DNA of 64,000 nt, taken from NCBI GenBank assembly GCA_017470145.1, contig JAFUFB010000009.1:1-64000 (forward strand), in the 5' to 3' direction. Below, piece after piece: positions 23,447 to 30,960 of the stretch. Position numbers and translations under genes: made by a program. Below the pieces are notes generated by a model, which was given only the letters and a program-made list of their open reading frames with translations, was not told the DNA's origin and searched no databases. This DNA comes from Clostridia bacterium (GTDB lineage Bacteria; Bacillota; Clostridia; Christensenellales; Aristaeellaceae). Positions within the stretch are counted from its first letter, which is position 1, and each line of letters opens with the position of its first letter.

Positions 23447-23455
23447 AGCTATAAT
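23427..23455 (+). promoter_or_regulatory. Rightward lysogeny promoter (PRM-like)
   Basis: TTGTCA (23427-23432) and TATAAT (23450-23455) with a 17-bp spacer precede the CI-like gene; CAGGAGG (23461-23467) is its ribosome binding site. Confidence 0.78.
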
Positions 23456-23475
23456 TTGCACAGGAGGTTTGTCTC

Positions 23476-23883
23476 ATGAGTAACTTGAAAGAGCTTTGCA
23501 AACGTGTTGGAATAAAACAGGTTGGGTTAAGTAAAACCCTTGGTGTCAGCCAGAGTGTTATTAGCGATTGGATGAATGACAAAATGTTTCCATCGGTCGA
23601 AAACCTCATTGAATTGTCAAATGTTTTAGGCGTCACCGTCGGCTGTATCTTGGGTTTAGAGCCAATCCCTGACGATTATCCAAAGGCAGAAGACAAACGC
23701 CCTGCTCACATCAAAAGAGTCGAAGCCTCCACAAAAGCGTCTCTTGCTGAACCGTCTATCACGGCCAACAATCCACCCTTCACCCCGGCCCAGCTTTCCT
23801 ATATCGAAAACCTGAAAAAGGACATAGCTGCCGAAGTGTTAGACGCCATTAAGGAAGATACATCCTTATCGAAAGAAGCATAG
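23476..23883 (+). CDS. CI-like XRE-family prophage repressor
   Basis: The 135-residue product has an N-terminal XRE HTH (VGLSKTLGVSQSVISDWMND then SVENLIELSNVLG, about 16-50) and a C-terminal helical region (about 95-135). It lacks an S24 autoprotease domain, so induction would not use RecA-driven self-cleavage. It heads the rightward module. Codon use is more AT-rich than in the early operon. Confidence 0.8.
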   Translation: MSNLKELCKRVGIKQVGLSKTLGVSQSVISDWMNDKMFPSVENLIELSNVLGVTVGCILGLEPIPDDYPKAEDKRPAHIKRVEASTKASLAEPSITANNPPFTPAQLSYIENLKKDIAAEVLDAIKEDTSLSKEA

Positions 23884-23919
23884 AAAGGCCCGCCAGGCCT
23901 CATTTGAAGGTATATAAAG

Positions 23920-24078
23920 ATGAAGGCACGCCATAAGCAGGGGCCATGCTCGATAATTGACATCGAGACACAATCTTATGTTTTATGCAGAAATTGTGCA
24001 CGTAAAATTAGCATCCTGCAAGCATTAAAGCTGATTCCATTGTTCGATGAAAGAGGATCATCCAAGATTTTATCTTGA
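23920..24078 (+). CDS. Possible 52-residue cysteine protein
   Basis: A short ORF from ATG 23920 to TGA 24078 encodes MKARHKQGPCSII and later YVLCRNCARKIS, a CxxC pair. AAGG lies about 9 bp upstream. It fills the gap between the repressor and the toxin gene and its stop overlaps the next promoter. It may be real but could be chance. Confidence 0.35.
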   Translation: MKARHKQGPCSIIDIETQSYVLCRNCARKISILQALKLIPLFDERGSSKILS

Positions 24079-24103
24079 CATTATAATGTATAGATTATAT
24101 TAT
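24075..24103 (+). promoter_or_regulatory. Promoter of the toxin-antitoxin-chaperone operon
   Basis: TTGACA (24075-24080) and TATTAT (24098-24103), 17-bp spacer, lie 15 bp before the toxin ATG. The module therefore has its own promoter. Confidence 0.7.
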
Positions 24104-24117
24104 TGAGAGGTGACAGT

Positions 24118-24516
24118 ATGCCCGAAGAAGGAGGAAGGAGAACGATCCCCTTTCCGCAGCATTCGAACGTGGTTATGCACTCCGAATGTCGAGCGGAACT
24201 AATCTCGTTGATTCACGAAGGTGAGATACCAGAATTCATTGCCGCCTATGAGCAACGTATCGGATTTCTGAGCCGAAACCTGGGAAAAGAAACGATTTAT
24301 CATCCGAAGTGGTTTGAAGTGCTGAAAAAGGCGCAAGGGTTGCGATCTGTCCATTTTGTAACGTTTCGTAATCTCAGAATTCTTTATGTGGTGGAAAACA
24401 GCAAAGCATTCCTTCTGCTTGCTTTTGAGGAACGCCAGGGGCATAAGAATACGGAGTATTCAAAGTTTATTGACCCGGCCTTAAAGAGGCTGGGAGATAA
24501 GGAGAGGATGCTATGA
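24118..24516 (+). CDS. higB: HigB/RelE-like toxin
   Basis: The 132-residue product carries a RelE/HigB-type core: LRSVHFVTFRNLRILYVVEN, then FLLLAFEERQGHKN (about 74-110), with the typical basic and aromatic residues of phage-derived Gp49-like ribosome-dependent mRNA interferases. A TTG 15 bp upstream extends the frame, but the ATG with AGAGGTGA is better. The antitoxin start overlaps its stop by 4 bp, giving the toxin-first order of HigBA. Confidence 0.75.
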   Translation: MPEEGGRRTIPFPQHSNVVMHSECRAELISLIHEGEIPEFIAAYEQRIGFLSRNLGKETIYHPKWFEVLKKAQGLRSVHFVTFRNLRILYVVENSKAFLLLAFEERQGHKNTEYSKFIDPALKRLGDKERML

Positions 24517-24887
24517 ATTCGTCGTTTGTAGATGCACATTCCATCGTGGACTATTACACCAGGCAATTAGAAAAGCCGCTCGAAAACTATGCTGGCTATG
24601 TTTCAAGGAAGGCTCTGGACGAGTTTTCTCTTCAACTGGTGAATTACCGCATTGAGCATCAATTGAACCAGACAGAGCTTGCGCAGGAACTGGGCATTAC
24701 TCAGCCAATGGTTTCTCAATACGAAGCTGGAACGAATAATATTTCTATAAAGCGTCTTTGTGAGCTTTGTGAAAAGATTGGAGTTAGGGTGCAGCTTAGC
24801 TATGAAGATGCCCACACACAGCTCTCAAGAGATTCTTACGACCCGTTTATGTGCGCTCTGGATGAAACTAAACTGGATGTAGCTTGA
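24513..24887 (+). CDS. higA: HigA-like XRE antitoxin
   Basis: The 124-residue product has an N-terminal helical part (about 1-45) and a clear XRE HTH (LNQTELAQELGITQPMVSQY then ISIKRLCELCEKIG, about 50-90). A flexible C-terminal tail of about 25 residues ends KLDVA. In tripartite systems the tail (ChAD) makes the antitoxin depend on a SecB-like chaperone, and one is encoded next. It likely represses its own operon. Confidence 0.78.
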   Translation: MNSSFVDAHSIVDYYTRQLEKPLENYAGYVSRKALDEFSLQLVNYRIEHQLNQTELAQELGITQPMVSQYEAGTNNISIKRLCELCEKIGVRVQLSYEDAHTQLSRDSYDPFMCALDETKLDVA

Positions 24888-24905
24888 TGGATCAGGAGGG
24901 ATAGC

Positions 24906-25358
24906 ATGAGCGAGAAAAACATTATTTCACCTTTTCAGATATTGGATTGGCGGGTTATTTCTTTCAGTTGCAACAATTTGATTCCTTATATCTCTGACAA
25001 GATCGAACATCACTGGACCATAAATGCCCATATCGATCAAGTCAAATCAGAGGGCAACAATCTCCGAGCAATCATACAGATTGTTTTTCATTTTCATGCT
25101 GAACAAGATGGTAATGAAATGACAATGAATGGGCAATGCGCTGCCATGTGCGAAATGGATATAGATTCTGTACCAGAGCCAGAGTCTACCTTCCAGAATT
25201 TGCTTTCACGCACAGCCATGACCAACAGTCTTGCAAATCTGCGTGTTTTCTTGCTTCAAGCCGGAATACTCCATCAGATGGGTCCTAAGCGCACCATGCT
25301 CCCCTTCATCAATCTGAATCATTTCCATTTCGATGAAGACATTTCTTTCACAACCTAA
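24906..25358 (+). CDS. SecB-like chaperone of a toxin-antitoxin-chaperone module
   Basis: The 150-residue product aligns by eye along SecB: an N-terminal strand pair (SPFQILDWRVISFSCNN), central strands (WTINAHIDQV, LRAIIQIVFHFHA) and CAAMCEMDID where SecB has a FLCEV strand. The C-terminus (SLANLRVFLLQAGILHQ then TMLPFINLNHFHFD) matches the SecB helix and PxNF ending. Length fits SecB (about 155). Classical SecB is absent from Bacillota, so a SecB-like gene directly after HigBA suggests TAC chaperone. AGGAGGG precedes the ATG. Confidence 0.6.
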   Translation: MSEKNIISPFQILDWRVISFSCNNLIPYISDKIEHHWTINAHIDQVKSEGNNLRAIIQIVFHFHAEQDGNEMTMNGQCAAMCEMDIDSVPEPESTFQNLLSRTAMTNSLANLRVFLLQAGILHQMGPKRTMLPFINLNHFHFDEDISFTT

Positions 25359-25467
25359 TGAGGCCTTGTTGGTTTCTTCCTTTGTCTCTGAATAACAGAT
25401 TAAAAGAAGTATGGATAGTCAAAGAAAAGGTTTGTGAATTTTACACCATTATAGAAAAAATATTATA

Positions 25468-25542
25468 TAGCCACCACTGGTATACCTACTTCTTCCACTT
25501 TGTAAAAAGCCAGCAAACGAGAACAAACAACCATCAAAGGAG
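25468..25542 (+). repeat. Leader repeat, copy A
   Basis: About 75 bp upstream of the 170-aa gene match 26134-26207 upstream of the integrase. Both read TAGCCAC, 15 varied bases, TTCTTCCA, TTTGT, then a shared ACGAGAAC and ACCATCAAAGGAG, with one indel. Confidence 0.75.
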
Positions 25543-25550
25543 AGGAACAA

Positions 25551-26063
25551 ATGGAATCTAAAGGTTACGAAATATTCAGATTTCAAGATATCGTTGCCCA
25601 GGGTGGAGCCATTGCTCGCTGTGGGATGATTCTTCCAGAGAATATTGGAGAAGTAGATGCAGAGATACTTCATGAAGCATTTATGCTTTTCAGTGAATAC
25701 GAAAAGACCCATCCGGTACCAGCGGCGAATCTCAGAACATTCGCTCTTATCGCTTTTGCAGATGGGCATTTTGATATGACTTTGAGTGAATCGGCAATAG
25801 GGGAATCTACAACTCTGGCGTTAATTGATCTACATCGGCTACATCGTCAAAAGAGTCCGATAACCAGGGTGGCAGTTGTTCTTGAGGAACTATGTCACGG
25901 AATTTATATGGTACCAGATGAGCACGATGTGAAACGACTTGTGATTCAGATGATAAATCAAAAGTATCCTCTACATCGTTTGCACCATCTGTACCCCAAA
26001 ATGTTTCTGCCGACTGGGGAATCAATAGATCCAAACACCGGCGCCCTTCTTTCATCTTCGTAA
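25551..26063 (+). CDS. Prophage protein with degenerate HExxH-like motif
   Basis: The 170-residue product has VAVVLEELCHGIYMVPDEHD at about residues 102-121. The EELCH core resembles the zinc-protease HExxH of ImmA/IrrE with the first histidine replaced by glutamate. The following DEHD could supply the third ligand. ImmA-type proteases cleave phage repressors, and the location beside the integrase and CI fits a regulator, but catalysis is doubtful. Its promoter-leader matches that of the integrase. AAGGAGAGG precedes the ATG. Confidence 0.5.
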   Translation: MESKGYEIFRFQDIVAQGGAIARCGMILPENIGEVDAEILHEAFMLFSEYEKTHPVPAANLRTFALIAFADGHFDMTLSESAIGESTTLALIDLHRLHRQKSPITRVAVVLEELCHGIYMVPDEHDVKRLVIQMINQKYPLHRLHHLYPKMFLPTGESIDPNTGALLSSS

Positions 26064-26133
26064 CCCCTCCAATATGCTTTGCAATCGAATATTTTCTCTT
26101 AACTCAATAAGCACTCATATTCCATGGCAATTT

Positions 26134-26207
26134 TAGCCACTTCTATTATATTCATTTCTTCCATTTTGTGAAGGATCAGGGACGAGAACCAGCAACCATC
26201 AAAGGAG
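26134..26207 (+). repeat. Leader repeat, copy B
   Basis: Imperfect direct copy of 25468-25542, immediately upstream of the integrase ribosome binding site. The 3' end CAACCATCAAAGGAG is identical in both copies. Confidence 0.75.
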
Positions 26208-26213
26208 CATTTT

Positions 26214-27392
26214 ATGGGCCGTCAAAAGAAACAGCACCTTAAGCAGCGGAAAGATGGACGATATCGCACTAAGTATCACGGTATCCAGTTCATGGGCAAC
26301 ACGGAGGATGAAGCTCTGGCCGCCAGAGAGGCCTTTAAACAGGCAGAATTAGCCGCTGAAATGCGCTCTACCACAGTAGAAGAATACTCGACCAATTGGC
26401 TACCGATCGCTCACCCCCAAACCACCATCTCCCCAATTACGTATATTGGCCTGGAGGCCCATATTACGAAGCTGAACCGTGTAATAGGCCAGGTCTTTCT
26501 CTCCGAAGTCACCCCGCTCAAAGTCAAGGAAGTCTATTCCACAGAATACGCCGGCCTCTCCAATTCCTACATCCGGGCCGGGAAGCAGCTCTTCTGCGCT
26601 ATGTTTGACGCTGCTGTATCAGATGGTTATCTGCGCAGCAACCCCGCCAGAGATGTCACCGCAAAGCCACACAAAGGAACCTTTGGCGGTCATCGGGCCA
26701 TCACCGCCCAGGAGCGGGAATGGATTCTCACCCTCTGCACAGATCACCGAGCTCATGCCGCTGTGATGACCATGCTGTACGCCGGTCTGCGCCCTCAGGA
26801 GATGAAGGCCCTCCAAATCGAGCGGTCTGTAGATTTCGAAAATGAAACAATCACCCTGGTAGACTTTGCCCACAAGAGCAACCCCTATGAATATGAAATC
26901 ACCTCAGAGGGCAAAACCAGCAATGCAGCCAGAACCATTCCCCTCTTTCCTCCCCTGAAAAAGGCTCTAAAAGGAAAGTCTGGTTATCTGATCACCAATG
27001 CTAAAGGCGAGCGGGTGAATGTAGAGGCCTGGAAATGTGTGTGGAATTCTTATGTCTTCCACATGGAAAAGGCCATCAACGGCTGCGAAAAGCGCTGGTA
27101 TGGCAAAACAAGGGAACATAAAGCCATCCTGGCCGCAGGCGGCTCCCTGCCTCCCTGGGTGTCCTTCACGGTCACTCCCTACGATCTGCGCCACTCTTTC
27201 TGTACGATGTGCCGAGATAACGGGGTGGAGCTAAACACCTGCGTCCACTGGATGGGCCACGCTGATGCAAAGATGATTATGAAGGTCTATGATGAATTCA
27301 CAGACACCCGCAGCCAGCGGGAAGCTGAACGGCTAAAGAAACTTCTGGAAGGCGAAAAAGTGCCAGAGAATAAAGAAGAGGGGCAGGAGTAA
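26214..27392 (+). CDS. int: Tyrosine site-specific integrase
   Basis: The 392-residue product has an N-terminal arm-binding domain (about 1-60), a SAM-like core-binding domain (about 65-150) and a catalytic domain. Visible active-site residues are R193 in YAGLRPQEM, R326 in PYDLRHSF (box II has Y where H is usual), H349 in HWMGHADA and the nucleophile Y359 in MKVYDEF. It lies about 150 bp from a tRNA-Met gene, the likely integration target. AAGGAG precedes the ATG. Confidence 0.93.
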   Translation: MGRQKKQHLKQRKDGRYRTKYHGIQFMGNTEDEALAAREAFKQAELAAEMRSTTVEEYSTNWLPIAHPQTTISPITYIGLEAHITKLNRVIGQVFLSEVTPLKVKEVYSTEYAGLSNSYIRAGKQLFCAMFDAAVSDGYLRSNPARDVTAKPHKGTFGGHRAITAQEREWILTLCTDHRAHAAVMTMLYAGLRPQEMKALQIERSVDFENETITLVDFAHKSNPYEYEITSEGKTSNAARTIPLFPPLKKALKGKSGYLITNAKGERVNVEAWKCVWNSYVFHMEKAINGCEKRWYGKTREHKAILAAGGSLPPWVSFTVTPYDLRHSFCTMCRDNGVELNTCVHWMGHADAKMIMKVYDEFTDTRSQREAERLKKLLEGEKVPENKEEGQE

Positions 27393-27401
27393 TCCGCCCC
27401 T

Positions 27402-27437
27402 CGTTTTGCACCTCACCCTGCACCCCGTTTTGCACCT
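27402..27437 (+). repeat. Candidate integrase arm-type sites
   Basis: CGTTTTGCACCT occurs at 27402-27413 and 27426-27437, and TGCACC recurs at 27407, 27419 and 27431 with a strict 12-bp period. They lie between the integrase stop and the tRNA, where attP arm sites are expected. TTTTTGATCG is also duplicated at about 27450-27470. Confidence 0.5.
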
Positions 27438-27505
27438 TTCTTTTGATTTTTTTGATCGTTTTTGATCGTTTTTTACCTCATTTTCCTCACCAACTATCAG
27501 GCAAA

Positions 27506-27542
27506 GAAAAACCCGGAAGCCTTTATCTCAAGGGCTTCCGGG
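27506..27542 (-). terminator. Terminator of the tRNA transcript
   Basis: Read leftward, a 10-bp perfect stem (27533-27542 with 27512-27521) is followed by TTTTTC. It lies directly after the tRNA-Met 3' end. Confidence 0.82.
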
Positions 27543-27545
27543 AAG

Positions 27546-27619
27546 TGGCTCAGATAGGACTTGAACCTATGACACTCCGGGTATGAACCGAATGCTCTAG
27601 CCAGCTGAGCTACTGAGCC
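27546..27619 (-). tRNA. tRNA-Met (CAT), elongator
   Basis: Acceptor GGCTCAG pairs with CTGAGCC, discriminator A. The anticodon arm TTCGG-TTCATAC-CCGGA shows CAT. The T arm ATAGG-TTCAAGT-CCTAT is perfect. The 3' CCA is not encoded. The full G1-C72 pair marks it as elongator rather than initiator. Its 3' end faces the phage integrase, so it is the probable attachment target. Confidence 0.92.
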
Positions 27620-27625
27620 ATATCG

Positions 27626-27699
27626 TTGCGGGGGAGGGACTTGAACCCCCGACCTCCGGGTTATGAGCCCGACGAGCTGCCAAACTGCTCCACCCCGCG
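27626..27699 (-). tRNA. tRNA-fMet (CAT), initiator
   Basis: The acceptor begins CGCGGGG and ends CCCCGCAA, leaving the C1-A72 mismatch of initiator tRNA. The anticodon stem has the three G-C pairs GGG/CCC around loop CTCATAA. It lies 6 bp upstream of tRNA-Met and is co-transcribed with it. Confidence 0.93.
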
Positions 27700-27742
27700 A
27701 CATCAAGCGTCGCTTCGAGCGTCGCTTCGAGCGACAAGGGGA

Positions 27743-27771
27743 ATAATACACCTGTTTTCCATCCTTGTCAA
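27743..27771 (-). promoter_or_regulatory. tRNA operon promoter
   Basis: TTGACA (27771-27766), 17-bp spacer and TATTAT (27748-27743) precede the two tRNAs. A duplicated GCGTCGCTTCGA (27707-27730) lies in the leader. Confidence 0.75.
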
Positions 27772-27790
27772 GCACTTTTTCGCCTGGCTC

Positions 27791-27819
27791 TTGACAAAAT
27801 ATGGAAATGGCTATATATC
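27791..27819 (+). promoter_or_regulatory. Promoter of the metallophosphoesterase gene
   Basis: TTGACA (27791-27796) and TATATC (27814-27819) with a 17-bp spacer, or TATATA two bases earlier, lie about 80 bp before the start codon. Confidence 0.6.
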
Positions 27820-27900
27820 TACAGGGAAGCAAGACCCCTTCTCTCCTTTCACGCATGTCCCACTGAATTCATTTTTACGGATAAAAAAGGAGTTCCCATC

Positions 27901-29157
27901 ATGCCTATTCGATCCCGCTTGATTCATGCCCTCTGGGCCTTGGTGATTTGCACGCTGCTGACTGGTTTTGCCGCCGCGGAGCCTGTCCGACTGATGGTGA
28001 TCAGCGATATCCATTTTCTGGCCCCTTCGTGTTACGAACAAAGCGAAGGGCTTTTTCTCTCCGTCATGCAGCAAGCGGACGGCAAGATGACTCATTACAG
28101 CCGGGAGTTGCTGGAGGGGTTGGTGGAGGAAGTACAGCATCAGCAGCCTGACGCCTTAATCGTCACCGGGGACATCAGCTTCAACGGGGAGTATGCCAGC
28201 CACGAGGGACTGGCTGCCGCTTTTGCCCAAATCGAGGAGACCGGCGTCGATGTATGGGTGATCCCGGGCAATCACGACATCAATATTGAGAACACCTGGG
28301 CCTTCATCAAATACTCCTATGAGCCCACGCCTAACACCAGCCCGGAAGAATTCGCAGCGCTCTATGCCCCTTTCCTGGGTACAGAGCGGGCAAATGGCGC
28401 CAATCTGAGCTATGTAGTACCCCTGCGGGAGGATCTATGGCTGGCCATGTGCGACGCGGCGATCTATGATCCGGAGCCTGCCACCGCGGGATACTACACT
28501 ACTGGGCACCAGCTGTGGCTGCGAAAGGTGCTGGCCCAGGCAAAGGAAGCCGGCGCCCAGGTCATTACCGCCACCCATCAAAGCGTGGTATCTCACACAG
28601 CGTTCCTGCAGGAAGCTATGTCCGTCTGGCGGGGCGAAAACATGGCGGCAGACATGCGAACCAGCGGCAGCAGTCAGCTGAATCTTTCCGGCCATCTACA
28701 CATCCAGCACATCGCGGAGGACGACGGAATATACGATATCGCCACCGGCGCTTTCTCCGTGCCCCCCTTTACCTACGGGATTATCGAGGTAGACGACGCG
28801 GGAGCCATCTCCTATCAGGCGCAGCGCCTCTGCGAGGAGCATTTGCCGGGGCGAGTGGTTGAACAGGCGAAAACCTGGTTCGAGGATGTTCACAACGCTC
28901 GCCAGCGGAACAGCCTGGAGGAGCTGGAGATTTCGGAGGAGGAGCGGAAGACGCTGCAGGATTTCACCGCCAGAGTAAATCACGCCTACTTCACCGGCGA
29001 ACTCGCCAATCCACCCACCCCCTGGGAGGAGGATCCTGCATGGGAGCTAGTGCAAGCTGTACAAAAGAAGTATCCTTCAGCCGCTTATCTGACCAGCCAG
29101 ATCAATGCGGCGGAGAACCAGCGGGATGCCAGACATTTGGAGCTGCCTGCTCCATAA
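27901..29157 (+). CDS. Secreted metallophosphoesterase
   Basis: The 418-residue product has a signal peptide (about 1-26, ending FAAAE) and the calcineurin-like phosphoesterase motifs in order: SDIHF (about 36-40), GDISFNGE, GNHDIN, THQS and GHLHIQH. These bind two metal ions and hydrolyse phosphomono- or diesters. The C-terminal 100 residues are helical and may be an added domain. It stands alone, first gene beyond the tRNA pair, and ends at a shared terminator. Confidence 0.88.
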   Translation: MPIRSRLIHALWALVICTLLTGFAAAEPVRLMVISDIHFLAPSCYEQSEGLFLSVMQQADGKMTHYSRELLEGLVEEVQHQQPDALIVTGDISFNGEYASHEGLAAAFAQIEETGVDVWVIPGNHDINIENTWAFIKYSYEPTPNTSPEEFAALYAPFLGTERANGANLSYVVPLREDLWLAMCDAAIYDPEPATAGYYTTGHQLWLRKVLAQAKEAGAQVITATHQSVVSHTAFLQEAMSVWRGENMAADMRTSGSSQLNLSGHLHIQHIAEDDGIYDIATGAFSVPPFTYGIIEVDDAGAISYQAQRLCEEHLPGRVVEQAKTWFEDVHNARQRNSLEELEISEEERKTLQDFTARVNHAYFTGELANPPTPWEEDPAWELVQAVQKKYPSAAYLTSQINAAENQRDARHLELPAP

Positions 29158-29170
29158 TGGATTTATTTTA

Positions 29171-29192
29171 GCCCTCCCTTTTCGGGGAGGGC
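29171..29192. terminator. Bidirectional terminator between convergent genes
   Basis: GCCCTCCC and GGGAGGGC form an 8-bp stem. T-rich sequence follows on the plus side and TAAAATAAA on the minus side, serving the phosphoesterase and oxoamine synthase genes. Confidence 0.7.
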
Positions 29193-29205
29193 CGATTTTC
29201 TGACT

Positions 29206-30432
29206 TTATTTGGGCAGGCTGATTCCCAGCTCCTTGGCACAATTCACCAGGGTATCCAGGGCATAGATGATTTCCTCGTCCGTATGCTCCGAGATGACAT
29301 TGAAGCGCAGTCGCGCTTCCCCCCTTGGCACCGCAGGGAACACCGCCGGGGGCACGCAGACGTTTTTATCCCGCATGGCGTTGGACAGCACATAGGCATC
29401 CAGATCCTCGCCGATGAGCACGGGGATAATGGCACTCTCCCCTGCCAGGCAGATGTTCAGGCCTCTTTTCTTGGCCTCGTCGCAGAAGAAATGAATATTA
29501 TGCTGCAACCGCTGCATGATCTCCGGCTCCTGATGCAGCAGCTCAATGGCCTTCCGCACCGCCGCGGCCAGGGGCGGAGAAATACCCACCGAGAAGGCAA
29601 AGCCGGGCAGCATATAGCGCATATAGTCGATAATCGCCTGGCTGCCCGCCAGATAGCCACCGCAAGCTCCCAAGCCTTTGGAGAGGGTTCCCATATGGAT
29701 ATCGATATCCCCGGGCTGCAGGTCAAAATACTCATCCACGCCGCCGCCCGTGGGGCCCAGGACGCAGCTGGAGTGAGCTTCATCTACCATGAGGAAGCAG
29801 CCATACTTCTTCTTCACCGCCACCAGGGCTGGGATGTCTCCCACATCCCCATCCATGGAATAGGCCCCTTCGGCGATGATCAGCACCTTGCCGAACTTCT
29901 CCCGCCGAGTGGACAGGATCCGATCCAGCGCCGCCACATTATTATGGGGAAAGGGCCGGCAGGTAGCTCGGCTCAGCTGGCACCCCTGCCATACGGAATT
30001 ATGACTCAAGGAATCATAGACGATCAGATCTCCTTCGCCGCAGAAATTGCCCACAAAGGTAACATTGGTGGCGTGGCCACTGACCAGAACCAGGGCGTCG
30101 TCTGACCGCTTCCAGCGGGCGATTTCATGCTCCAGTTCACGATACATGGTCTTTTCCCCAGCCAGCAGGCGGCTGCCACTGGCAGATGTGCCATATTGAT
30201 CGATGGCGGCCTTGGCTGCCTCCGAAACCTCTTTGCGGCCGGACATGCCAACATAATTATAGCTGGCGAAATTCAACTTCCGCACCCCGTCCACCAGGGA
30301 CGTGTCCGTCAGGGCAGAATCATGCCGAATAAAGTAAGGATCCCGGTTGCCCGTGGCGGCCACCATCTCCTCCCGCCGGGCTGCGAATTCCTGAAACTCC
30401 GGGGAATCTTCAAAACGGGTAATGGGCTGCAT
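29206..30432 (-). CDS. Alpha-oxoamine synthase family PLP enzyme (KBL/AONS-like)
   Basis: The 408-residue product belongs to fold-type I PLP enzymes that condense an amino acid with an acyl thioester. FASYNYVGMSG (about 55-65), YGTSASGSRLLAGE, the aspartate region LMVDEAHSS and the PLP-lysine motif TLSKGLGACGG (about 243-253) are visible. Family members make KAPA (biotin), 2-amino-3-ketobutyrate or 3-ketosphinganine. No biotin or lipid genes are adjacent, so the substrate is open. Confidence 0.85.
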   Translation of the reverse strand: MQPITRFEDSPEFQEFAARREEMVAATGNRDPYFIRHDSALTDTSLVDGVRKLNFASYNYVGMSGRKEVSEAAKAAIDQYGTSASGSRLLAGEKTMYRELEHEIARWKRSDDALVLVSGHATNVTFVGNFCGEGDLIVYDSLSHNSVWQGCQLSRATCRPFPHNNVAALDRILSTRREKFGKVLIIAEGAYSMDGDVGDIPALVAVKKKYGCFLMVDEAHSSCVLGPTGGGVDEYFDLQPGDIDIHMGTLSKGLGACGGYLAGSQAIIDYMRYMLPGFAFSVGISPPLAAAVRKAIELLHQEPEIMQRLQHNIHFFCDEAKKRGLNICLAGESAIIPVLIGEDLDAYVLSNAMRDKNVCVPPAVFPAVPRGEARLRFNVISEHTDEEIIYALDTLVNCAKELGISLPK

Positions 30433-30480
30433 GGTCCATTCCTCCTCTCTCTCTCAGGCGGAAAAACCGTCATCCCCTTT

Positions 30481-30509
30481 ATTATACGGGTTTTGATACT
30501 TAAAAGCAA
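30481..30509 (-). promoter_or_regulatory. Promoter of the oxoamine synthase gene
   Basis: TTGCTT (30509-30504), 17-bp spacer, TATAAT (30486-30481), about 50 bp before the start codon. Bases 30510-30616 hold nothing further that I recognise. Confidence 0.65.
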
Positions 30510-30616
30510 CATGCGGCGCAAGCGCTCCATCGGTATAGCTGTCTCCGTTTGACCAAAGATTGACCAGATTTCGCCAGAGGTCGATCCAAAATACAACACA
30601 AATACAATATTCTCTC

Positions 30617-30645
30617 TTGACAGAGGCTCCCCTTTCAGGTTATCC
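30617..30645 (+). promoter_or_regulatory. Promoter of the trpEG leader
   Basis: TTGACA (30617-30622), 17-bp spacer, TTATCC (30640-30645) just before the T-box leader. Confidence 0.6.
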
Positions 30646-30649
30646 TTCT

Positions 30650-30935
30650 CCCAACCGTTGAAGCGGAAGGAAAGCGATGCTGGAGCCTGCAGAGAGTCCG
30701 GGCTGGTGGAATCCGGATGGTGATCGGGTCGTTATGATGGGCCGCGGAGGGCATGGTCAAAGGCGTTTTCCCGCCGAGTATTCCATGACGCCAGGGGCGC
30801 GACAGTCCCCGGGGGTATGATCGTATCCCGTCAAGGGCGCGGCCTTTTCGCCGCGAAGCAGGGTGGCACCGCGGATCAATGATTTTTCATCGTTCATTCG
30901 TCCCTGGCAGAGATTTTTCTGCCAGGGATTTTTAT
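30650..30935 (+). promoter_or_regulatory. T-box riboswitch controlling trpEG, probably tRNA-Trp-specific
   Basis: The leader has a long Stem I region with AGAGAG near 30690. The T-box core AGCAGGGTGGCACCGCGG lies at about 30857-30874. A strong terminator (30901-30911 pairing with 30918-30928, then TTTTT) follows. Uncharged tRNA pairing to the T-box side bulge would favour the antiterminator. A TGG triplet at 30738-30740 is a plausible Trp specifier, consistent with trpE downstream. Confidence 0.88.
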
Positions 30936-30960
30936 GTTTTCCGCAAAGGAGGAAAAGAAG

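Noticed and set aside
25358-25561. 67-residue ORF after the SecB-like gene
   Set aside because: No ribosome binding site, odd composition, and it runs through the leader repeat into the next gene.
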